Source: Haloarculaceae archaeon (GTDB lineage Archaea > Halobacteriota > Halobacteria > Halobacteriales > Haloarculaceae). From it: a stretch of 5,773 nucleotides of DNA. The first letter of the stretch is position 1; every line of letters starts with the position of its first letter. Made by a program: the position numbers and the translations under genes. Below the pieces are notes generated by a model. The model did not search any database and was not told the DNA's origin. It saw nothing but the letters and a program-made list of their open reading frames with translations. Shown in pieces: positions 1-4,920 of this stretch. The DNA is taken from NCBI GenBank assembly GCA_018609665.1, contig JAHENN010000005.1:1-5773 (forward strand), read 5' to 3'.

Positions 1-185
1 CCTCGACGACGGCTGTCGCGGCGGCGACCGACCGGGCGGTCTCGACCGTCTCGCACCACCTCTCGCGGCTCGAGGACCGCGGGTTCGTCGAGCGCGAGCG
101 GGCCGGCGAGGCCGTCGTTGCGACGCTCGCCCCGGTCGCCAGGCGGGCGCTCGCCGACGTCGCCGCGGCGCCGGCCGACGACTGA
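1..185 (+). CDS. Winged helix-turn-helix DNA-binding protein, C-terminal fragment
   Basis: The gene is cut by the left edge. The reading frame is open from position 3 to the TGA at 183-185, giving 60 visible residues. They contain a recognition-helix pattern, TVSHHLSRLEDRGFVERER (residues about 15-33), followed by a short beta-wing-like stretch (GEAVVATLAP) and a final Ala-rich helix. This is the typical layout of ArsR/MarR-like winged-helix regulators, which are abundant in haloarchaea. It probably acts as a cytoplasmic transcription factor; the effector and target cannot be told because the N-terminus is missing. It is separated from the next gene by 141 bases that carry a candidate promoter, so it is probably not co-transcribed with it, although it could regulate it. 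The fold is fairly sure; the exact family is not. Confidence 0.75.
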   Translation, partial: STTAVAAATDRAVSTVSHHLSRLEDRGFVERERAGEAVVATLAPVARRALADVAAAPADD

Positions 186-280
186 GCCATCGTCGACCGC
201 CGGTGTGGCTCCCCGACCACGCCGGGGGCTCCCGTCGGCGACCGACACGCCGGCCGCCGGCTGGCGTCGATACATCAGTA

Positions 281-303
281 GATATTGTCGGTAGGATTTT
301 GAC
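281..303 (+). promoter_or_regulatory. Candidate archaeal promoter of the receiver/GAF operon
   Basis: This is the only AT-rich patch in the 141-base gap between the first two genes. ATTTT at 296-300 lies 27-31 bases before the ATG at 327, the usual TATA-box distance for a leaderless haloarchaeal transcript. A second AT-rich element, GATATT at 281-286, is the alternative box and would give a leader of about 15-20 bases. The sequence just before the ATG (TCCGGA) is not a convincing Shine-Dalgarno. The rest of the gap (186-280) shows only a weak 6-bp inverted repeat. Confidence 0.4.
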
Positions 304-326
304 CTCCCGCGGTCCAATCTTCCGGA

Positions 327-1208
327 ATGATACTCTGCATCGACTCCGACGCCGACGAGCTGTCGGCGGCCCGCGAGGCGCTGGAGGCGGGCGGCTTCCG
401 GACCCGCGGGGCCGGCTCCGTCGACGCCGCCCGGACGGCGCTGGCGGAGGTCGGCCCGGTCGACTGTCTGGTCACCGAGTACGAGCTCCCGGACGGCAGC
501 GGGCTCGGGCTGATCCGGGAGACGCGAGAGACCTCGCCGGACACCGCCTGCGTGCTCTACACCGACGTCGGCATCGGCGAGATGGACACGGAGGCCTTCG
601 GCGAGGTGATCGCGGAGTACGTCCCGAAGGACGACCCGGGGTCGACCGACCGGCTGGTCGACATCGTCGAGCACAGCCTCGCCTTCCGGAGTCAGACGGC
701 CTACCCGCTGCCGGACGACGAGGACGCGCGGCTGGCGACGCTGTCGCGGTACGCCGACGACCCGGCGGCGCTGTCGGCGTCGCTGGACCGGCTGACGGAG
801 CTGGCCGCCGCGCAGTTCGGCGTCGACTCGGCGGCCGTCGGCCTCATCGAGAGCCACGAGGAGCGGTTCCTCTCCTGTTACGGCGCCGACTTCGACTCCC
901 TGGAGCGGGAGGACACCGTCTGCACGTACGCCATCCTCGACGAGGGCGTGACGGTCGTCGAGGACACGATGTCGGACCCCCGGTTCAGCGACAACGAGAC
1001 GCTGGCGGCGGCGGAGATACACTTCTACGCGGGTGCGCCGCTGACGGCGCCGGACGGCCGGGCCATCGGAACCTTCTGTCTCCAGGGCGGCGAACCGCGG
1101 GAGTTCGGCGAGCGGGACCGGGAGCTGCTGTCGCTGTTCGCCGACCAGACGATGGAGCAGCTGGAGCTGCGTCGTCGGCTCCGCGAGACGGAGGGCGCCG
1201 ATGAGTGA
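327..1208 (+). CDS. Receiver-like (Asp to Glu) plus GAF domain signalling protein
   Basis: This 293-residue soluble protein has an N-terminal receiver-like domain (about 1-120) and a C-terminal GAF domain (about 138-285). The receiver keeps the acidic pair region (CIDSD, D6/D8), the Thr-containing strand (VLYTD, T79) and the conserved Lys in VPK (K101). At the phospho-acceptor position, four residues before the LPDG proline, it has Glu51 instead of Asp (TEYELPDGSG). The GAF part shows FYAGAPL (233-239) and IGTFC (247-251), typical of haloarchaeal GAF modules. There is no histidine-kinase, HTH or other output domain, so signalling probably goes through protein contacts. The ATG at 327 is supported by the receiver beginning at once and by the AT-rich box upstream. 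The stop overlaps the next start by 8 bp, implying translational coupling. Family knowledge: such receiver/GAF proteins are sensory components in haloarchaea. The specific signal is unknown. Confidence 0.88.
   Translation: MILCIDSDADELSAAREALEAGGFRTRGAGSVDAARTALAEVGPVDCLVTEYELPDGSGLGLIRETRETSPDTACVLYTDVGIGEMDTEAFGEVIAEYVPKDDPGSTDRLVDIVEHSLAFRSQTAYPLPDDEDARLATLSRYADDPAALSASLDRLTELAAAQFGVDSAAVGLIESHEERFLSCYGADFDSLEREDTVCTYAILDEGVTVVEDTMSDPRFSDNETLAAAEIHFYAGAPLTAPDGRAIGTFCLQGGEPREFGERDRELLSLFADQTMEQLELRRRLRETEGADE
1190..1195 (+). promoter_or_regulatory. Shine-Dalgarno of the RecA/KaiC-like gene
   Basis: GGAGGG lies five bases before the ATG at 1201, inside the 3' end of the receiver/GAF gene. 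It matches the haloarchaeal anti-Shine-Dalgarno well and supports 1201 as the start of the overlapping gene. Confidence 0.65.
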
Positions 1209-1851
1209 CGCGTACGCGTTCGACCGGCTCCCGCTCGACGGCGTCCGGCCGGGGACGACCGTCCTCGTCACCGGGCCGCGACACGAGGGCGCCCGCGAGC
1301 TGGGGCTGCGGCTGCTGGCCGGCCCGCCCGGCGAGGGCGCCATCGTCGTCACCACGAACCAGCGGGCCGAGCGGGTCGCCGACGACTGCGAGCGGGTCGG
1401 CATCCGTGTCAGCGACGACCGCACCGCCATCCTCGACTGCGTCGGCGACGAGGACGACGACGTCCCGGCGCGGGTGCTGCCGGTGTCCGGGCCGGCCGAC
1501 CTCACCGGCATCGGGATGCGCTTCTCGGACGTCTACGTCGACTTCAACGGCGACGGCATCGAGCGCGTCCGGACCGGGCTGTTCTCGCTGTCGACGCTGC
1601 TGTCGTTCGGCGACCTCCAGACCGTCTCGCGGTTCGTCCACACGCTCGTCGGCCGGGTCGACAGCGTCGGCGGCATGGGCGCGTTCCTCCTCGACCCCGC
1701 CAGCCACGACGAGCAGGCCATCCGGACGCTGTCGCAGTTCTGCGGCGGCCGCGTCGAGGTCCGGGAGGGCGACGGCGGGCCGGAGCTGCGCGCCCGCGGC
1801 CTCCCGGACCAGCCCGACGGCTGGCTCCCGTTCGACCGGTCGCCGCGGTGA
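1201..1851 (+). CDS. RecA/KaiC-like haloarchaeal protein with degenerate P-loop (DUF7504-like)
   Basis: This 216-residue protein has the layout of a compact RecA/KaiC-fold domain. It opens with a PLDGVRPGTTVLVTGP lead into a P-loop (G25), then a strand (AIVVTTN, 47-53), and near the end a Walker-B-like strand MGAFLLDP (159-166). The P-loop reads GPRHEGAREL (25-34): the glycines are in place, but the invariant Lys is Ala31 and the following Ser/Thr is Arg32, so ATP binding is doubtful. A central stretch DDDVPARVLPVSGPADLTGIGM and a long helix (about 137-153) follow. Haloarchaea carry many short KaiC-like proteins of this kind, often beside receiver, GAF or HTH genes; I place it in the DUF7504-type group from memory of the pattern, not from a search. 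The 8-bp overlap with the receiver/GAF gene and the strong Shine-Dalgarno suggest the two products work together, probably as a signalling pair. The true start at 1201 rather than further in is supported by both features. Confidence 0.8.
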   Translation: MSDAYAFDRLPLDGVRPGTTVLVTGPRHEGARELGLRLLAGPPGEGAIVVTTNQRAERVADDCERVGIRVSDDRTAILDCVGDEDDDVPARVLPVSGPADLTGIGMRFSDVYVDFNGDGIERVRTGLFSLSTLLSFGDLQTVSRFVHTLVGRVDSVGGMGAFLLDPASHDEQAIRTLSQFCGGRVEVREGDGGPELRARGLPDQPDGWLPFDRSPR

Positions 1852-1872
1852 ACCGTCACCGCCGGTGACGGT
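1852..1872 (+). repeat. Perfect 9-bp inverted repeat right after the operon stop, candidate terminator hairpin
   Basis: The arms ACCGTCACC (1852-1860) and GGTGACGGT (1864-1872) are exact reverse complements separated by only GCC. The repeat begins immediately after the TGA at 1849-1851. In RNA it would form a tight GC-rich hairpin. A pyrimidine-rich but not T-rich tract follows (CCCTCC, then GTCGTCGCTCTCCC). It may mark the 3' end of the operon mRNA or protect it. Archaeal termination usually depends on oligo-T, which is absent here, so a terminator role is inferred. A palindromic protein-binding site is the alternative. Confidence 0.8.
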
Positions 1873-2002
1873 CCCTCCGTCGTCGCTCTCCCGGGTTCCG
1901 TCCCCGCCGCCGCGTCCGCCGACGACACCGGCCTTTCTCGCTCCGGCGACGAGTCCTCCCGAATCCACACCCGCGTGGCCGACCTCGGTCGGGCGAAGGG
2001 CA

Positions 2003-2008
2003 GTTAAT
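2003..2008 (+). promoter_or_regulatory. Candidate TATA box of the helical-protein gene
   Basis: GTTAAT sits in an otherwise GC-rich gap, with its centre about 30 bases before the ATG at 2036, the expected distance for a leaderless transcript. No Shine-Dalgarno precedes the ATG (GATGTTCCG). The short inverted pair CGCCG (2009-2013) and CGGCG (2022-2026) lies between box and start; it is too short to call an operator. The rest of the gap from 1873 holds no recognisable gene. Confidence 0.45.
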
Positions 2009-2035
2009 CGCCGGTGTCCAACGGCGGATGTTCCG

Positions 2036-3799
2036 ATGAGTTCCCCGACGGACCCGGCCGAGCAGGCCGCCGCACTCGTCGCGGACCCTGACCTGTACGA
2101 GCGGTTCGCGGCCGACTACGACGACGAGGTTAGCTTCTACTCGGCGCTAAGGGGCAGCGCACAGCGGTCGCTGTCGTTCGAGGAGTACGTCGAACTGCGG
2201 CAGGTCTTCCTCGACCGGGGGCCGACAGAGGCCGTCCGGCAGCGGCTCGAAGAACGGCTCGGGCGTAGCCTGAAGAACATGGCCCTCGGCAACAGCCTGC
2301 GGGGCCGGGCGTACTCCGTCTCGACGCTGCAGGAACTCGCCGACCGGAGGAAGCAGTTCGACGCGCTGGAGGTGGCCGTCCCGACGCTGCTGTCGGTGGT
2401 CCGGACGACGGTCGAACACCTCTACGACGAGGTCGAGACGCCGGCCGAGAGCCGCGAGACGCTCGCGGACCTGCTCTCGGTCGTCCCGGCCGGGGAGTAC
2501 GCCGCGGTCGAGTACGTCGCTCGCGCGTGGCTGACCGAGGTCGCGCTCGCGGCGGAGACGCCGACTGACCGGCTATCGGCGGCGGCAGCCACGTACGCCG
2601 AGACGGTCCCGACGCCGGAGCCCCCGGTCGACGGCGAGCGGAGCGCGCCGGGGTATCTCGCCGCTGCCGCCGAACGGTCGTTCGCCGACCCGGAGAAGCG
2701 CCGACTCCACGAGGCGGCGGTCCACGACGACCCGTCGGTCGAGACCGTCCGTGGGTACCTCTACCTGACGGCGACGCGCGACGTCGAGGCCTACCGACAC
2801 GGCGACGGCGACGTCACCCGGGCGGACTTCATTCTGGCGCGACGCCACCTGCGGCTGTTGCGCGACGCCGCGCCGTACGCACGGGACTCCGAGCGGGCGG
2901 CCTACGTCGAGTCGTACTTCCACCTCGCGCGGGCCATCGAGGCCGGCGGCGGTCGGTGGCTGTCGACCCGCGCGGGACGGCCGGAGCCGGCCTGGCGGAC
3001 CGTCGCCGACGAGTACGCGCGGGCGGCCGCCGCGGTCCGGTCGGTCGACGCGGCCCGGTTCGTCAAGTACCTCAGCAAGGCCGTCCGGCACGCGGCGCAC
3101 GCGGTCGACGACCCTGCGAGCCGGCGGCGGCTCCACGTCGCCGCACGTCGGCTGTTCGAGCGGCTCGACCCGGCGACGATGGCGCCGACACAGCGCGCCT
3201 CGCCGGAGGAGATCGACTCCGCCGTCGCCGGCACGCTCCACACCCACCGCTGCCGCGAACACGAGGCGCGAGCGCGTCTCGCCTTCGAGGCAGCCGACTA
3301 CGGGACGGTCCGCCGGGCGGCCGAGGCGGCACGCGCCGAGGCGGCGGCGGCACCACAGGGGTCGCTACAGCTCCGGGAGCTGGGGACCCTCGAGACGGTC
3401 GCGGCCGCCCGGCGGGCCGAGCGGCGCGGCGACTTCGAGACGGCGCTCGACCGCTACGACGCGGTCACGACCGACGACGACGTACTCCGGGTCGGCGTCG
3501 CCTGTCACCGGCAGCTCTGCCGCGTGAAGCGGCTCGTCGTCGCCGGCCGCCACGACGAGGCCCTCGCCAGGGTCCACGAGTGGTTCGACCCCGGGTCGGC
3601 GGTCGTGCTCGCGACGGAGGCCAGCTGCGGGCTCGTCCCGGACGGCGGCGAGGGGGTGGCCGGCGTCTCCGGACAGTTCCTCTCCGTCGACGCCGAGGTG
3701 GCGTCCGCCCTGCCGCTGCTGGTCCGGCTGGCCGGGGGCGGCGGGGCGGTCGCCGATGCCGTCCGGCGACAGGTCGAGGAGTGTCTCGTCGCGCTGTGA
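2036..3799 (+). CDS. Large all-helical TPR-like protein of unknown function
   Basis: I do not recognise this 587-residue protein. It is predicted soluble and almost entirely alpha-helical, with no signal peptide or membrane segment. The N-terminal part (about 1-130) is the least repetitive and carries the distinctive stretches LSFEEYVELRQVF (46-58) and RSLKNMALGNSLRGRAYSVS (77-96); it may be a separate domain. The middle (about 130-400) is a run of Ala/Arg-rich helices. The C-terminal third shows TPR-like helical hairpins at about 412-437 (FEAADYGTVRRAAEAA), 456-480 (AERRGDFETALDRYDAV) and 495-520 (AGRHDEALARVHEW), which suggest a protein-protein interaction scaffold. Five cysteines cluster in the C-terminal third, but I see no clear metal site. 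The frame is open far upstream to 1205, but that part runs over the previous gene and a Pro/Ser-rich non-acidic stretch, so the ATG at 2036, with a TATA-like box upstream, is chosen. It has its own promoter and lies 67 bases before the AAA+ gene; a joint role is possible but unproven. Confidence 0.8.
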   Translation: MSSPTDPAEQAAALVADPDLYERFAADYDDEVSFYSALRGSAQRSLSFEEYVELRQVFLDRGPTEAVRQRLEERLGRSLKNMALGNSLRGRAYSVSTLQELADRRKQFDALEVAVPTLLSVVRTTVEHLYDEVETPAESRETLADLLSVVPAGEYAAVEYVARAWLTEVALAAETPTDRLSAAAATYAETVPTPEPPVDGERSAPGYLAAAAERSFADPEKRRLHEAAVHDDPSVETVRGYLYLTATRDVEAYRHGDGDVTRADFILARRHLRLLRDAAPYARDSERAAYVESYFHLARAIEAGGGRWLSTRAGRPEPAWRTVADEYARAAAAVRSVDAARFVKYLSKAVRHAAHAVDDPASRRRLHVAARRLFERLDPATMAPTQRASPEEIDSAVAGTLHTHRCREHEARARLAFEAADYGTVRRAAEAARAEAAAAPQGSLQLRELGTLETVAAARRAERRGDFETALDRYDAVTTDDDVLRVGVACHRQLCRVKRLVVAGRHDEALARVHEWFDPGSAVVLATEASCGLVPDGGEGVAGVSGQFLSVDAEVASALPLLVRLAGGGGAVADAVRRQVEECLVAL

Positions 3800-3836
3800 G
3801 CGCCATCGCCGGGCAGCGGTCTGGCCCCGACGGAGG

Positions 3837-3844
3837 TTTTTATT
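3837..3844 (+). promoter_or_regulatory. TATA box of the AAA+/zincin operon, also a possible oligo-T terminator
   Basis: TTTTTATT is the most AT-rich octamer in the 67-base gap between the helical-protein gene and the AAA+ gene. Its centre is about 27 bases before the ATG at 3867, which fits a haloarchaeal TATA box driving a leaderless transcript. The sequence just before the ATG (GTAGCTCG) has no Shine-Dalgarno. The same run of five T residues, 38 bases after the upstream stop, could act as the oligo-T terminator of the upstream transcript. Confidence 0.6.
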
Positions 3845-3866
3845 CGTCGAACCGGTACGTAGCTCG

Positions 3867-4919
3867 ATGACCGAAAACGGGGCGATGTCGGCCGGCGGGG
3901 GCGCCGGCGACGTCGCCATCTCGGGACTGACGCGGCCGGCCGGAAGCCCAACCGGAGAGACGTTCCACGGACTGCCGGTGCTGGACGACCCGGACCACCC
4001 GCTCGTCCCCGAGACGGACCACACGTACGTCGACCGGGAGGTCCGGGACGGCAGCTCCGACGTCGAGCTGGCCGGCCGGTTTCTCGCCGACGAGGAGTAC
4101 GCGCTGCTGTTGACCGGCGAGACGGGCGTCGGCAAGAACCGGCTGGTCAGGCAGCTCTGTGCGCGGACCAACAGGCCGCTGGTCCGGGTCAACTTCGGTT
4201 CGGGGACGACGTACGCCGACCTGGTCGGCGAGTATGCCCCCGACGAGACGGCCGAGGAGACCCGCATCGCCCGCGTCGAGCGGCTGGCCGAGGACCGCGA
4301 CGTGACCGTCGGCGAGGCCGCCGAACTCGTCGGCGCCGAACACGCCTTCGCGTTCACGCCGGGTATCCTCTACCGGGCGGTCGAACACGGCTGGACGTTC
4401 GTGGCCGACGAGCTGAACGCCGCCGGCCCGGCGGCGACGATGCCGCTGCACGGGCTGACCGAGCGGGACGGCCGGCTGGTGGTGAAGCCGACCGCCGAGG
4501 TGCTCGAGCCGCACCCGTCGTTCCGGTTCGTCGCGACGATGAACCCGCCGCGGTACGCCGGGACGAGCCCGCTCAACGACGCCTTCCGGTCGCGGTTCTG
4601 GGAGCTGTCGCTGGACTACCTCCCGCCGGCCGACGAGCGGCGGCTGCTGTACGAGACGACCGACCTCCGGCGCGGCGTCGAGCGCGACGAGCAGGTCGCC
4701 GAGCGGCTGACGGAGCTGGCCGCGAACCTCCGGGCGAGCTACCGGGACCGCGACATCGCGACGCCGACGTCCCACCGGGCCGTCATCAAGGTCGGCCGGC
4801 TGGTGTCGGAGTTCGACATGGCGCCGGCGGCGGCGACGAAGCAGGTGCTCGAGACGCGGGCCACCGTCGAGGACCGCAACGCCGTCGCGAAGGCGATCGA
4901 CTCGACGCGGTGGGCGTGA
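3867..4919 (+). CDS. MoxR-type AAA+ ATPase (AAA_5 / CobS-GvpN-like)
   Basis: This 350-residue cytoplasmic ATPase belongs to the MoxR/AAA_5 group. After a Gly-rich N-terminus come Walker A GETGVGKNRL (84-93), the strand-2 region RVNFGSGTTYADLVGEY (107-123), a DLVG element typical of MoxR proteins, Walker B TFVADELN (177-184), sensor 1 in FVATMNPP (N226) and arginine-finger candidates in AFRSRF (R241, R243). A helical lid with a sensor-2-like region follows (about 255-345). Two features are unusual: Asn91 replaces the Ser/Thr that ligates magnesium in Walker A, and about 35 residues (125-160, TAEETRIARVERLAEDRD onward) are inserted before the FTPGILYRAVEHG segment. MoxR ATPases typically form hexameric rings that remodel or activate partners, commonly with a VWA-domain protein encoded next door; here the next gene starts one base after this stop. 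The ATG at 3867 is preferred over an in-frame ATG at 3885 because the TATA-like box is 27 bases upstream of 3867. Family assignment is firm; the substrate is unknown. Confidence 0.92.
   Translation: MTENGAMSAGGGAGDVAISGLTRPAGSPTGETFHGLPVLDDPDHPLVPETDHTYVDREVRDGSSDVELAGRFLADEEYALLLTGETGVGKNRLVRQLCARTNRPLVRVNFGSGTTYADLVGEYAPDETAEETRIARVERLAEDRDVTVGEAAELVGAEHAFAFTPGILYRAVEHGWTFVADELNAAGPAATMPLHGLTERDGRLVVKPTAEVLEPHPSFRFVATMNPPRYAGTSPLNDAFRSRFWELSLDYLPPADERRLLYETTDLRRGVERDEQVAERLTELAANLRASYRDRDIATPTSHRAVIKVGRLVSEFDMAPAAATKQVLETRATVEDRNAVAKAIDSTRWA
4909..4913 (+). promoter_or_regulatory. Shine-Dalgarno supporting the GTG start at 4921
   Basis: GGTGG lies seven bases before the GTG at 4921, within the last codons of the AAA+ gene, and fits the haloarchaeal anti-Shine-Dalgarno. 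No other in-frame start codon lies just upstream, so this site decides the start. Confidence 0.5.
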
Positions 4920-4920
4920 C

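Noticed and set aside
184..211. Inverted repeat GAGCCA / TGGCTC after the first gene
   Set aside because: Only six base pairs with a 16-base loop and no T-run; this is easily expected by chance in GC-rich DNA.
203..1204. Long + strand open frame over the receiver/GAF gene
   Set aside because: Arg/Gly-rich, non-acidic translation from an alternate frame of a GC-rich gene; the receiver and GAF motifs are all in the other frame.
985..1968. Minus-strand open frame of 327 codons
   Set aside because: Antisense shadow of two well-supported genes; no domain pattern is visible.
1205..2035. Upstream extension of the helical-protein gene to 1205
   Set aside because: It overlaps the KaiC-like gene and then gives a Ser/Pro/Arg-rich stretch unlike a haloarchaeal protein; a TATA-like box and ATG at 2036 explain the start better.
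3756..3866. N-terminal extension of the AAA+ ATPase to an ATG at 3756
   Set aside because: It would overlap the upstream gene and translate the promoter region into a basic Arg-rich leader; ATG 3867 fits the promoter spacing.
3365..4775. Minus-strand open frames opposite the helical-protein and AAA+ genes
   Set aside because: Low-complexity Ser/Arg- or Val/Arg-rich translations, antisense to motif-bearing genes.
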